Source: Sulfuricaulis sp040901545 (GTDB taxonomy: Bacteria; Pseudomonadota; Gammaproteobacteria; Acidiferrobacterales; Sulfurifustaceae). From it: 64,000 nucleotides of DNA. The position numbers and the translations under genes were made by a program. Of this stretch, positions 1-8,425 are shown piece after piece. The stretch is taken from NCBI RefSeq assembly GCF_040901545.1, contig NZ_JBBDYL010000054.1, positions 202,878-266,877 on the forward strand, written 5' to 3'. Position 1 is the stretch's first letter; each line of letters begins with the position of its first letter. Under the pieces are notes generated by a model that saw nothing but the letters and a program-made list of their open reading frames with translations, was not told the origin of the DNA and did no database searches.

Positions 1-646
1 TGCCCGCGCCGCCTCAGCGGTAAGTTTTACTTTGCGTGTACCGAGGATGGCTCCGAACAGAGAGTCCAGAGTCTTGAATTCATCGCGAAGTTTAAGCTTC
101 GGGGCGATGCCCCGGGCAGCATCGCGCAGGCGGTTGAGCTCGGCCGTGCCGTGGACCCGGGCGATCTCATCCAGGTATTCCTCGATCTCCTCCCGCGACC
201 AGCTCTTGGGCGCACCGCTGCGTGCACGCGCCGGCTGCAGGTTCTCAAGCAGCGCGCGTGCTCGCGAAGCCAAATGCAGGCCTTCCATGAACGGGTTATC
301 GCCTTCCACCGGGCCCTTGCCCTGAAGCAGCCGGATCGTGATGCCGGGCAGCATCACGCGTTTGGTGTACTTGTAGGTGAGGAAGATCGTGTCGTCGCGC
401 GGCCACCCCGCCTTCGAGCGCCGAGCGGTGGCTCACCACGGCTCCAGGGTAGTAGCGCGCGAGAATGCGGTACAGGTGCCGGCGGATGATACTTTCGGGA
501 GAGTCCTTGAGATTGGTGGTGTAGAGCTTGGGGGCGATGCGGCGCAGTCGCCCGGCCCGCACCTCGCGCGAGATGGCGACCGACTCCTTCGGTTTGGCGC
601 TGCCGTAGACGATCTCCTGCGTGGGCGGCTGTTGGATTTTTCGCAT
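1..646 (-). pseudogene. Fic-family protein, N-terminal part, frameshifted and cut by the window edge
   Basis: The reading frame opens at an ATG at 646 (MRKIQQPPTQ) and runs to SALEGG, then leaves the conserved frame near 405-412. Dropping one G from the minus-strand GGGG run restores a continuous frame (WPRDDTIFLTYKYTK, then LLQGKGPVEG, LENLQPARAR, LFGAILGTRKVKL) to the window edge. This is the N-terminal region found ahead of the Fic catalytic domain in a family of proteobacterial Fic proteins; the HPFxxGN motif itself would lie outside the window, so AMP transfer activity cannot be assessed. The single-base shift may be true decay or a sequencing error in the homopolymer. The family call rests on recalled similarity. 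Confidence 0.65.
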
Positions 647-793
647 TAACGGGCGGCCAGGTCCGGGAATTGTTAAGAATCTTAGAATAACTGACCATAA
701 ATGTTAAGTTTTTTCCAATAGCAGGGAGGTGCTGAAATACCGCTTCGGCCTCCGCCGGGGGCTCATGCGGCATGGTGAAGCCCGGAAACGAAA

Positions 794-825
794 AGCCCCG
801 TAAGGCTGTGCCGTCATACGGGGCT
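794..825 (-). terminator. Hairpin terminator downstream of the quinone oxidoreductase
   Basis: Inverted repeat agccccgta (794-802) and tacggggct (817-825) with a 14-base loop. On the minus strand it is followed by cttttcgttt, a weak U-rich run. It lies about 120 bases past the stop of the gene at 943-1923, which reads towards it. Confidence 0.5.
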
Positions 826-942
826 GCTTTGTTCGGATAACCCCACCCGGGCCGGAAGGGCGAATCGGGCGGGGGCAAGTGCAAGGTGATTATCGGCCTT
901 TTTGGATGTGTCCGTGAAATTTGAAATTGGGGTAGAACCCGA

Positions 943-1923
943 TCATGAACTGGGCAGCAATACTGTTGAACCCGTTGTCCGTCGGGCCTCGAGCGCCTCG
1001 TGTGCCTTGACCGCCTCTTTGAGCGGAAAGGTTTGATTTATTTCTATTTTGACGACGCCATTTTTTACGACATCGAATAATTGCCGTGACCGGCTGAGAA
1101 GGTCTTCCCGCTTCGCGGTATACGTCATGAGTGTCGGGCGAGTCAGAAAGAGCGAGCCTTTTTTGCTGAGTATGCCGATGTCAAACGGCGGAACCAGGCC
1201 GGAGGACTGGCCAAAACTGACCATCATTCCCAGCGGACGCAAGCAATCCAACGAGCGCATGAACGTATCCTTGCCGACCGAATCGTACACCGCCGCCACG
1301 CCCGCCCCCTTGGTGATTTCTCGCACACGCTGAACAAAATCCTCTTTCGTCGTGATGACGGGGTAATCGCACCCGTGATCCCTCGCGAGCTTGGCTTTTT
1401 GCTCCGAGCCGACGGTACCGATCACGGTGGCACCGAGGTGTTTCGCCCATTGGCAGGCGATGGTTCCCACGCCCCCGGCCGCCGCATGAAACAAAATGGT
1501 GTCGCCCCGTTTTACGGGGTAGCAGCCGGTTAACAGATATTGGACCGTCATTCCTTTCAGCATCATCGCTGCGGCCGTCTGGTCGTCGATCCCATCCGGA
1601 ATCCGAACCAGCTTGGCCGCCGGGGCGAGGCGCCGCTCCGCATAGGAACCGATCGCGCCGGCGTAGGCGACGCGATCGCCCACTTTCAGGTCCGATACTC
1701 CATCACCAACGGCCTCGATCACGCCTGCGCCTTCGAGACCGGGCGTAAATGGCAACCGCTCCACCGGGTAAATCCCGGTACGGTGGTACACATCGATAAA
1801 ATTCAGCCCGATGGCGGTATGCCGCAATAGCACTTCATCTTTCGCCGGCTTGCCCGGATCGACGTCTTCCCAGCGCAAAACTTCGGGACCACCAACGTGA
1901 TGTACACGGATTGCTTTTGTCAC
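943..1923 (-). CDS. qor: NADPH:quinone oxidoreductase (zinc-free MDR family)
   Basis: The 326-residue protein matches the quinone oxidoreductase branch of the medium-chain dehydrogenase/reductase superfamily in length and order. It has an N-terminal GroES-like domain (GLNFIDVYHRTG near residue 39, PGLEGAGVIEAVG near 61) and a nucleotide-binding Rossmann domain with AAAGGVG at 147-153. The structural-zinc cysteines of alcohol dehydrogenases are absent. It should reduce quinones or reactive carbonyls with NADPH in the cytosol. The start is GTG at 1923, preceded by AAGGAG seven bases upstream. It appears monocistronic, with an AT-rich 250-base leader and a hairpin downstream. Confidence 0.9.
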   Translation of the reverse strand: MTKAIRVHHVGGPEVLRWEDVDPGKPAKDEVLLRHTAIGLNFIDVYHRTGIYPVERLPFTPGLEGAGVIEAVGDGVSDLKVGDRVAYAGAIGSYAERRLAPAAKLVRIPDGIDDQTAAAMMLKGMTVQYLLTGCYPVKRGDTILFHAAAGGVGTIACQWAKHLGATVIGTVGSEQKAKLARDHGCDYPVITTKEDFVQRVREITKGAGVAAVYDSVGKDTFMRSLDCLRPLGMMVSFGQSSGLVPPFDIGILSKKGSLFLTRPTLMTYTAKREDLLSRSRQLFDVVKNGVVKIEINQTFPLKEAVKAHEALEARRTTGSTVLLPSS

Positions 1924-2176
1924 CGTTTTACTCCTTGAATGTTCTGGCCAATGAAGAATTTAAATTTATTTATAATCACATCATGATCATTACTAATGAA
2001 ACACAGCTTTCGTCAAACATCAACATACATCAACATAAGCGAACATGCATTGATATTACCGTTAAATAAATGATTGGCAGCGACACTGTGAATAAATTAA
2101 CCGGCTATGCGAATAATGTGCTGATTTTACCCGGCCCTTGTTACCAATTTCAGCCAACAGGATGGCGTAACAACAC

Positions 2177-3145
2177 CTATTGATTAGTTCCCGGATCAAG
2201 CAGGCATTTTATCTGCATCAGTTTTTCCTGCGCCGCCGCGCGGCCGGCCGCGATCGCCTCCTTGGCGCGGTAGAATTCAACTGTTCCAACGCGACCCACT
2301 TCAGGCACCAGCATGAGATCCTGTGGGTTCACGCTCCACCTCAAACGCACAATCTCCGCCTGGGTGATATCCAACACCTGATCCAGCACCCGGCGTGCTG
2401 TCCACCATTGTTTCTTATCCTGTGTCTTTTGGTAATTCTCAAGCTGTGTTTCCAACCACTCCTCGAGTCCTCTCGCGCGCGCCATCCAGGGTTGCCGTAG
2501 AAGTTGCCGGATGCGAACCGGCAATTGTCTGGACCTCGGTTGACGTGGGTGCCTGACATGCCGACGCGCGGCGGAATGCACCGCCACGGCCACCACCGGG
2601 CCGCCAAATCGCTCGCGGGCAACATCAAACGGCACGGGATTGAGCACACTGCCATCCACGAGCCACCGGCTCCCAATACAATGCGGTGCAATGAGACCTG
2701 GCAGCGAAATGCTAGCACGCACGGCATCCACCAGCCCACCGCAGTCAAGCACTACCTGTTCTCCGGTTTCAAGATCGGTGGTAATCGCGGCATAGCCTAT
2801 ATGAAGACTTTCAATATGGCGCTTACCCAGCTTTGTATTCAGAAAATCCATGATCTTTTTGCCGGACACAAGACCTCCCGTCGGCAGATCGGGCATGAAA
2901 AGCTGCAGCGTTTGCTTCCAGTCGAAGGCCGTGGCCAAACTCACCAGTTCGTCGACCTGCATGCCGCTGGCCATGAACGCGCCGATTTCAGCACCGATGC
3001 TGGTGCCGACCACGGCGCGTACGGGAATATCGTTCTCCGCTAACACCTGGATAACGCCGATATGCGCCAAACCGGCCGCCCCGCCGCCGCTCAGCGCCAG
3101 CACCAGACCGTTTTTACCATGAGGGGGGTTATTCTGGGGCTCCAT
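2177..3145 (-). CDS. Patatin-like phospholipase (RssA type)
   Basis: Taken from the ATG at 3145 the protein is 322 residues. It carries the whole patatin signature: the glycine-rich oxyanion loop SGGGAAGLAHIG (19-30), the nucleophile elbow GTSIG with Ser49, and the DG dyad in LVDGSVLNP with Asp164. These make up the Ser-Asp dyad of patatin lipases, so acyl-ester hydrolysis of lipids is expected. There is no signal peptide. The frame extends upstream to a TTG at 3187, but neither start has a clear Shine-Dalgarno sequence; the ATG gives the usual RssA-like N-terminus. The C-terminal third is helical and basic. It lies downstream of panD on the same strand with a 126-base gap and may be transcribed separately. 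Confidence 0.85.
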   Translation of the reverse strand: MEPQNNPPHGKNGLVLALSGGGAAGLAHIGVIQVLAENDIPVRAVVGTSIGAEIGAFMASGMQVDELVSLATAFDWKQTLQLFMPDLPTGGLVSGKKIMDFLNTKLGKRHIESLHIGYAAITTDLETGEQVVLDCGGLVDAVRASISLPGLIAPHCIGSRWLVDGSVLNPVPFDVARERFGGPVVAVAVHSAARRHVRHPRQPRSRQLPVRIRQLLRQPWMARARGLEEWLETQLENYQKTQDKKQWWTARRVLDQVLDITQAEIVRLRWSVNPQDLMLVPEVGRVGTVEFYRAKEAIAAGRAAAQEKLMQIKCLLDPGTNQ

Positions 3146-3271
3146 ACCTGTGCCAAATATCAATACGCGGAAGGTTGACGTGAACAAATCCGGGGCGCCG
3201 TCAGATCATGACGCCCGGATAATCCTGCAAGGAAATTTGCCGTACGACTCTGCCCCGGAAATGGGAAACCG

Positions 3272-3652
3272 TCAGGCGACCTGGACCGGGATGGAATGGC
3301 GCGTATGGGTGATGTGGTTATGGTTGTCGACGTACACCAGGCACGGCTTGAAAGCGGCAAGTTCCTTCTCTTCCAGTTCCGCGTAGGCGCATATGATCAC
3401 GATGTCGCCGGGGCTGGCCTTGAAGGCGGCCGCGCCGTTGACGGAGATCATCCTCGAACCCGCCTCCGCTTGAATTGCGTACGTGGAAAAACGTTCGCCA
3501 TTGCCGAGGTTATAGACCTCGATCCGCTCGTACTCGCGGATGTCGGCCGCGTCCAGCAGACGGGCGTCGATCGCCACCGAACCCTCATAATCCGGTTCGG
3601 AATGCGTGACATGCACCCGGTGCAGTTTGGACTTCAGCATGATGCGGCGCAT
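3272..3652 (-). CDS. panD: Aspartate 1-decarboxylase proenzyme
   Basis: PanD makes beta-alanine from L-aspartate for pantothenate synthesis. Starting at the ATG at 3652, which follows GGAGG by six bases, the protein is 126 residues and the self-cleavage site falls at Gly24-Ser25 (YEGS), the same numbering as the E. coli enzyme. Cleavage there yields the pyruvoyl cofactor on Ser25. The N-terminal MLKSKLHRV and the later NGAAA stretch are diagnostic. A longer frame to 3697 exists, but the ribosome site and the cleavage-site numbering decide for 3652. It is the last gene of the panB-panC-panD series, 57 bases after panC. Confidence 0.96.
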   Translation of the reverse strand: MRRIMLKSKLHRVHVTHSEPDYEGSVAIDARLLDAADIREYERIEVYNLGNGERFSTYAIQAEAGSRMISVNGAAAFKASPGDIVIICAYAELEEKELAAFKPCLVYVDNHNHITHTRHSIPVQVA

Positions 3653-3709
3653 GGTTACCCTCCAATAATACCGCTTATTATCGTGCTTAATCCGCATGGA
3701 TTCAAATGT

Positions 3710-4564
3710 CTATTTCATGAGTTCGAATTCGACATTATCAATGAGCCGCGTGCCACCCAGCCACGCCGCCGCGAGGATCACAAGCCGGCGATCATTCAGG
3801 TTCGGTTTGCCCAGATCATCCTGACGGCGAACACTGACGTAATCGGGCCTGAAACCGCATCCTTTGAGTTCTATCATGGCGTCGGCCCCCGCCTCATCGG
3901 TAATCTCGCCGTTCTTGACAATACGGTCGCGCAGTGAACACAGCGTCTCATACAATTGCGGAGCCAGCTTGCGCTCGGCAGGAGTTAAATAGTTGTTCCG
4001 GGAACTGATGGCGAGACCATCGGGCTCACGCACGGTGTCCACGCCGATAATCTCAACCGGCAACCCTAGGTCCGCCGTCATCAGGCGAATAATCTGCCAT
4101 TGCTGATAATCTTTCTTGCCGAATACGGCCACATCGGGAGTCACCAGATTGAGCAAGCGGTTCACCACGGTGGCCACGCCGCGGAAGTGCCCGGGCCGGA
4201 AAGCGCCGCAAAGATCATCGCTCAAGTCCGGAACCTCGACAAAAGTTTGCGCCGCCACACCGCGTGGATACACGACGGAATCCGTCGGCATGAACAGCAG
4301 ATTTACCCCGGCGGAGAGCAAAGTCACCTTGTCATGCGCCGGAGTACGCGGATAAGAGGAAAAATCCTCGTTCTGCCCGAACTGCAGGGGATTGACGTAG
4401 ATGCTGGCAATGACCGCCTGAGCGTGGCGGCGTGCCTCCTGCATCAGGCGAATATGGCCGGCATGCAGATTGCCCATCGTTGGGACAAAGGCGATGCGCT
4501 TGCCACTTGATCGCATCCGGGCCATGTGTTCCTTCAGCCCGACACCGGAGTCAACCGTGATCAT
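3710..4564 (-). CDS. panC: Pantothenate synthetase
   Basis: PanC condenses pantoate with beta-alanine using ATP. The 284-residue protein has the nucleotidyltransferase HIGH-like motif as NLHAGH (His34 and His37) after FVPTMG, the GKKDYQQ segment and the KMSKS-equivalent region around AISSRNNYL. Length and motif order are normal for the family. It overlaps the end of panB by 14 bases, so the two are probably translationally coupled, and panD follows. Substrate supply therefore comes from the two flanking genes of the same transcript. Confidence 0.97.
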   Translation of the reverse strand: MITVDSGVGLKEHMARMRSSGKRIAFVPTMGNLHAGHIRLMQEARRHAQAVIASIYVNPLQFGQNEDFSSYPRTPAHDKVTLLSAGVNLLFMPTDSVVYPRGVAAQTFVEVPDLSDDLCGAFRPGHFRGVATVVNRLLNLVTPDVAVFGKKDYQQWQIIRLMTADLGLPVEIIGVDTVREPDGLAISSRNNYLTPAERKLAPQLYETLCSLRDRIVKNGEITDEAGADAMIELKGCGFRPDYVSVRRQDDLGKPNLNDRRLVILAAAWLGGTRLIDNVEFELMK

Positions 4565-5366
4565 CTGAATAATAACTATGCTCCGGCCCCGGGAAACTGC
4601 CAGATTTGACCGCGGTAATAAACGCTTTCACTGCTGCATCGATGTTTGCCGCCCCTTCCATGAAGTTCTTGGAAAATTTGGGACTCGGTTGCGGGTAGAT
4701 GCCAAGCATGTCCTGCAGCACCAGCACCTGACCGTCGCAATCCTTGCCCGCCCCGATTCCAATGGTGGGTATCGCCAAATCCCCGGTGATGGTTTTCGCC
4801 AATTCGGCCGGGACAGCCTCAAGAATAAGGAGACTGGCACCGGATTCCTGCATTACTTTGGCGTCGTGACGAATCCGTTTGGCGTCCGCCGCCTCCCGTC
4901 CCTGAACGCGGTAACCGCCGAGCTGATGGACGGATTGTGGAATCAGACCCAGATGCGCGCATACGGGTATTCCACGGTCGACCAGAAAACGCACGGTCTC
5001 GGCCATTGGCTCGCCGCCTTCCAGCTTCACCATCTTTGCGCCTCCTAGACGCATCAGCCGGCCGGCCGAGGCGAGCGCGCGCTGCGGGCTTTCCTGATAA
5101 CTCATGAACGGCATATCCACATAGAGAAACGCGCGTTTGACGCCGCGTGCCACGCATTTGCCGTGGTACGCCATCTCAGCCACGGTGACCGGAAGCGTGG
5201 AATCGTGCCCCTGTATGACCATCCCGAGCGAATCGCCCACCAGGATGGTGTCGATACCGGCGCGATCGAGCAGACTTGCAAAGCTGTAATCATAGGCCGT
5301 GAGGCAGGTGATTTTTTCCCCCCGGCGCTTCATTTCCTTCAGCGTGGTAAGCGTAACCGGCTTCAT
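4551..5366 (-). CDS. panB: 3-methyl-2-oxobutanoate hydroxymethyltransferase (ketopantoate hydroxymethyltransferase)
   Basis: PanB adds a hydroxymethyl group from methylenetetrahydrofolate to alpha-ketoisovalerate, the first committed step to pantothenate. The 271-residue protein shows LTAYDYSFASLLDRAGID, the metal-ligand segment LVGDSLGMVIQGHDSTLPVT and GIGAGKDCDGQVLVLQDMLG, all hallmark PanB motifs. It overlaps the upstream deoxynucleoside kinase by four bases (ATGA) and panC by 14. The folK gene two positions upstream belongs to the folate route that supplies its one-carbon donor, which fits the shared operon. Confidence 0.97.
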   Translation of the reverse strand: MKPVTLTTLKEMKRRGEKITCLTAYDYSFASLLDRAGIDTILVGDSLGMVIQGHDSTLPVTVAEMAYHGKCVARGVKRAFLYVDMPFMSYQESPQRALASAGRLMRLGGAKMVKLEGGEPMAETVRFLVDRGIPVCAHLGLIPQSVHQLGGYRVQGREAADAKRIRHDAKVMQESGASLLILEAVPAELAKTITGDLAIPTIGIGAGKDCDGQVLVLQDMLGIYPQPSPKFSKNFMEGAANIDAAVKAFITAVKSGSFPGPEHSYYSDDHG

Positions 5367-6013
5367 AGGTTGGCGGCGATGGGGTTTAAAAAGTGGCGGC
5401 CACTGCGGTTTTTGCGTATGTGTGACAGCAGCATTTGAAAGTCGTCGTCGTTTTCCACAATATTGATTTTCTCCGCGTTGACGACGAACAGCGGTGCCGC
5501 CGTGTAATGGTGGAAGAACTGGGTATAGGCATCCACCAGGACCTGCAAATATTCACGTTCGATATAACGCTCGTATTCCACGCCTCGCCGGCGGACGCGT
5601 TCATACAGCACGTCAACCGGTGCTTGGAGATATATCACCAGGTCCGGCACCGGAAGATCCAGGCTCATCTGGGCGTAGACCTGGTCGTATAACCGCAGTT
5701 CATCATCATCCAGATTGGCGCGCGCGAACAGTTTATCCTTGTCCAGCAGAAAATCGGCGACGTAACCGTTGCTGAACATGTCTCCCTGCTTGAGTTGTTC
5801 TATCTGACGGGCGCGCTGAAACAGGAAAAAAAGTTGTGTCGGCAGCGCAGACTGTTTGCGCGATCGGTAGAACCGTTCGAGAAAAGGGTTTTCTTCCGGG
5901 TGTTCGAGCAGCGGCATGGCGCCAAAAGCATCCGCCAGGCGCGCGGCTAGGCTGGTTTTCCCCACGCCGATCGGGCCTTCGACCACGACGTAACCCGGAT
6001 TTACACCTTTCAT
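5363..6013 (-). CDS. Deoxynucleoside kinase (dGK/dAK family)
   Basis: This 216-residue protein belongs to the deoxyribonucleoside kinase family. It has a P-loop GPIGVGKT at 13-20, an ER-type motif (RYIEREYLQ), and DLVIYLQAPVDVLYERVRRRG before the LID region. Such kinases phosphorylate deoxyguanosine or deoxyadenosine for nucleotide salvage; the substrate cannot be read from the sequence. A kinase of this type is commonly found between folK and panB in gammaproteobacteria, as here. It starts 24 bases after folK and its stop overlaps the panB start. Confidence 0.88.
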   Translation of the reverse strand: MKGVNPGYVVVEGPIGVGKTSLAARLADAFGAMPLLEHPEENPFLERFYRSRKQSALPTQLFFLFQRARQIEQLKQGDMFSNGYVADFLLDKDKLFARANLDDDELRLYDQVYAQMSLDLPVPDLVIYLQAPVDVLYERVRRRGVEYERYIEREYLQVLVDAYTQFFHHYTAAPLFVVNAEKINIVENDDDFQMLLSHIRKNRSGRHFLNPIAANL

Positions 6014-6037
6014 CGCTTCATAGCCCGATTATTTTCG

Positions 6038-6553
6038 CTATTCCGCTCGTTCATCCAGCTTCTGTACCGGCTGGCCGGAACAATCCTCCAGCAGTTGGCG
6101 CACCGTCCCATGCCCCGGAACCAACAATGCCGGTTCAAGCTCGAACAAAGGATACAGGACGAATGCGCGTTCGTGTAGCCTGGGATGCGGCACGGTCAAT
6201 TCCGCCGTTTGGATAGTTTCACCGCCATACAACAGCAAATCGAGATCCAGCGTTCGCGGCCCGCCGCGCTCGCCTTCGCGAACCCGTCCATGGATTTGCT
6301 CGATTTCGAGCAGCGTCCGCATGAGTACCGCAGGAACCAGCGTTGTGCGCAAACGGCATACCGCGTTGATGAAATCAGGCTGGTCCTGACGCCCTATCGG
6401 CGCGGTGCGGTAGAGCGACGAGCAAGCCTCGACATGACTTTGCGTAATCCGCGCTAACGCGGTGAAACCTGAGCGGACTTGGGAAACCGGATCGGCCAGG
6501 TTACTGCCCAGTCCGATGTAGGCCCGTATGCCGCTACGGAGTGGTCGATTCAT
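6038..6553 (-). CDS. folK: 2-amino-4-hydroxy-6-hydroxymethyldihydropteridine pyrophosphokinase
   Basis: HPPK transfers pyrophosphate from ATP to the pterin precursor of folate. The 171-residue protein has the opening YIGLGSNLADP, the substrate loop YRTAPIG, QPDFINAV and the family signature GGPRTLDLDLLLY, whose two aspartates bind magnesium. Its start lies 20 bases inside the 3' end of pcnB, an unusually long overlap that suggests coupled translation. The dNK gene follows after 24 bases. folK next to pcnB is a classic gammaproteobacterial pair. Confidence 0.96.
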   Translation of the reverse strand: MNRPLRSGIRAYIGLGSNLADPVSQVRSGFTALARITQSHVEACSSLYRTAPIGRQDQPDFINAVCRLRTTLVPAVLMRTLLEIEQIHGRVREGERGGPRTLDLDLLLYGGETIQTAELTVPHPRLHERAFVLYPLFELEPALLVPGHGTVRQLLEDCSGQPVQKLDERAE

Positions 6554-7883
6554 CCTTATTTACTGGCGGCGTTCGTGTTCCTCGGCGGCGACGCCGTTTG
6601 GATTTACCACCGGCCGGGGTCACTGCCGCAATCATGGCGCGGCGCTCATGATCGCCCGCCGTCTGGAATCGGGTCCACCAGTCGGTCAGGGCGCCGTTCG
6701 CTTCGCCCGATTCAACACGCAAGAGCAGAAAGTCATACGCGGCGCGGAAGCGCTTGTTTTCCAACAGACGATACGCCTGCATACCGGCACGCCGTTCGAA
6801 TCGATCTTGGAAACTCCAGATCTCGCGCATCGGCACGCTGAAACGCTTGGGAATGGAAATGAATCGTAGTTGCTCGCGCAAGACTTGTTCCGCCGCCCTG
6901 GTCCTGGCGTCATAAATGTTCATCCCGTTTGCCACAAGCTCACGCGTCTTATGCCGGACCGGCTCCCACAACATCGCGGCATACAAAAAAGCCGGAGTCA
7001 CCGGTTTATTTTCGTTAATCCGCGCATCGGTGTTGGCCAGGGCGCGAGGCACGAGCGTTACGGGGAACCCCTCCTCTTCCCGTTCCATGGAGTTTTCTGT
7101 TAACGGAAACAGATGGCGGAACAAACCATAATGACGCAACAACTCGAAAGTCTCGAGCGCATAACCGCCGTGAAACAGCTTCAGCACTTCTTCATACATC
7201 CGTGCCGGCGGCACCGAAGTCAGCAGCGGGGCAAGACATCGGAACGGCGCAGCCGTGTTCTCCTCGATTTTGAATCCCAGCTTGGCGGCAAAGCGGACGG
7301 CGCGCAGCATCCGGACCGGATCTTCGCGATAACGGGATTCAGGATTGCCGATCACGCGCAAAATGCCGCGTTTCAAGTCGACCGCTCCCTCGACATAATC
7401 GATGACACTGAAATCGCGAATATCGTAATACAGCGCGTTCACAGTGAAGTCCCGCCGGACGGCATCTTCTTCCTGTGTGCCATAAACATTGTGATCCATA
7501 ATTTCCGCAGGAATATCGTTTTCCGTAACTTCGTTCTCCGGCGGCTCAATTGGAGAACTTGCTTCTGTAATATCGCGCGGGATCGCGCGATAGGTAGCCA
7601 CCTCGACGATCTCGCGGCCGAAACGGACATGAACCAGACGAAAACGCCGGCCAATGATGCGTGCATTGTGAAATAGTTTTCTGATCTGTTCCGGTCGCGC
7701 ATCGGTCACGACATCGAAGTCTTTGGGCTCACGCCCGAGCATCAGGTCGCGCACGCACCCGCCTACCAGCAGACTGGCATAACCGGCATCTTTCAGACGG
7801 TGCAGAACCTTGAGTGCGTTTTCGCTGATCAGCGTGCGCGAAATGAAATGCAGCTCGCGTGGTATGATGGCCGGCGTGTTAAT
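6534..7883 (-). CDS. pcnB: Poly(A) polymerase I, probably initiated at AUU
   Basis: PcnB adds poly(A) tails to RNA and so promotes decay. Conserved sequence extends well upstream of the first ATG or GTG: IIPRELHFIS, ISENALKVLHRLKDAGY, then LVGGCVRDLMLG and the catalytic DFD. The conserved frame is closed by a TGA only two codons above an ATT at 7881-7883, and that ATT has AGGTGA seven bases upstream. Reading from it gives 449 residues with GGCVRD at 41-46 and DFD at 55-57. E. coli pcnB is known to use AUU as an inefficient, rate-limiting start, so the same control looks conserved here. The C-terminus ends in a basic tail (KSKRRRRRG), as in other PcnB proteins. It heads the folK-panD operon. 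Confidence 0.9.
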   Translation of the reverse strand: MNTPAIIPRELHFISRTLISENALKVLHRLKDAGYASLLVGGCVRDLMLGREPKDFDVVTDARPEQIRKLFHNARIIGRRFRLVHVRFGREIVEVATYRAIPRDITEASSPIEPPENEVTENDIPAEIMDHNVYGTQEEDAVRRDFTVNALYYDIRDFSVIDYVEGAVDLKRGILRVIGNPESRYREDPVRMLRAVRFAAKLGFKIEENTAAPFRCLAPLLTSVPPARMYEEVLKLFHGGYALETFELLRHYGLFRHLFPLTENSMEREEEGFPVTLVPRALANTDARINENKPVTPAFLYAAMLWEPVRHKTRELVANGMNIYDARTRAAEQVLREQLRFISIPKRFSVPMREIWSFQDRFERRAGMQAYRLLENKRFRAAYDFLLLRVESGEANGALTDWWTRFQTAGDHERRAMIAAVTPAGGKSKRRRRRGTRTPPVNKDESTTP

Positions 7884-7960
7884 CGTTCATTCACCTGTCC
7901 GAGCCTAATGGCGGAGGTCTTTGTTTTGAATGATTTACTGGTGCTTTGTCGGGTCGCACG

Positions 7961-7966
7961 TATAAT
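7961..7966 (+). promoter_or_regulatory. -10 element of the tRNA-Glu promoter
   Basis: A perfect TATAAT lies 35 bases before the tRNA. No good -35 hexamer is seen at 16-18 bases; the best-spaced one is ctggtg at 7938-7943. The reverse complement also gives TATTAT facing pcnB, so the site might serve both directions, but this is inference. Confidence 0.5.
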
Positions 7967-8000
7967 ACACCGCTTTCGAGACAACGTGCCGTCAACTTTC

Positions 8001-8076
8001 GCTCCCATCGTCTAGTGGCCCAGGACGCTGGCCTCTCACGCCGGTAACAGGGGTTCGAATCCCCTTGGGAGCGCCA
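8001..8076 (+). tRNA. tRNA-Glu (anticodon CTC)
   Basis: Complete 76-base cloverleaf. The acceptor stem gctccca pairs with tgggagc, the anticodon stem ctggc/gccgg closes the loop ctctcac with anticodon CTC, and the T arm contains ggttcgaatcc. The 3' CCA is encoded. The last 19 bases recur at 8350-8368 with one mismatch. Confidence 0.97.
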
Positions 8077-8368
8077 AGACAAACAACGAGGCCCCGCCGT
8101 CAGGTGGGGCCTTGTTGTTTGCGTCGCGCACGCGACGGGATTTGAACCCGGAGGGTTCGACAAATTTGTCCGGAACAAATTTGGACGGCCGAAGGCCGGC
8201 CCGAGCCACGAAGTGGCGAGGGTGAGCCACAGGGTCGAAGCGGAAAAGAAAAGGTCCGGTGGACCTTTATCCCGCTGAGCGGGCGAGGCCGGATGTCGAG
8301 CCCCGGCTTTCGAGCGAAACAGGATTGCGTAGCGAAGAAAGTGACGAGCAATCACCTTGGGAGCGCCA
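8058..8368. repeat. Hairpin-rich segment bounded by a 19-base direct repeat of the tRNA-Glu 3' end
   Basis: Bases 8058-8076 (3' end of tRNA-Glu) and 8350-8368 are the same 19-mer apart from one base (AATC-C/A-CCTTGGGAGCGCCA). Between them, 8122-8283 holds at least seven consecutive short hairpins: cgtcgcg/cgcgacg (8122-8137), gaaccc/gggttc (8144-8158), caaatttg twice (8161-8183), cggcc/ggccg with a GAA loop (8186-8198), gccac/gtggc with a GAA loop (8205-8217), aaaggtcc/ggaccttt (8250-8268) and cccgc/gcggg (8271-8283). A T-arm-like stretch, cgggttcaaatcccg on the minus strand, lies near 8137-8151. No credible gene is present. The layout resembles a small element inserted at a tRNA 3' end or the remains of a second tRNA gene. 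Confidence 0.6.
8080..8121 (+). terminator. Hairpin terminator after tRNA-Glu
   Basis: Sixteen-base arms (8080-8095 and 8106-8121) pair with one G-T wobble around a 10-base loop. The second arm ends in ttgttgtttg, so the transcript has a partly U-rich end. It starts four bases after the tRNA CCA. Confidence 0.7.
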
Positions 8369-8370
8369 TT

Positions 8371-8398
8371 AATAAAAAAAGGGCCCGACGGGCCCTTT
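8371..8398 (-). terminator. Rho-independent terminator of the ankyrin gene
   Basis: gggccc (8381-8386), a three-base loop and gggccc (8390-8395), extended by AAA/TTT pairs. On the minus strand the stem is followed by a run of seven U from the a-tract at 8374-8380. It lies 28 bases beyond the stop of the gene at 8426-9076. Confidence 0.85.
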
Positions 8399-8425
8399 GC
8401 GACGAAGACAGGACACCCGGACCGG

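Noticed and set aside
1980..2080. Short direct repeats (catcaacata) upstream of qor
   Set aside because: Two copies of a 10-mer in AT-rich sequence are too little to call an operator.
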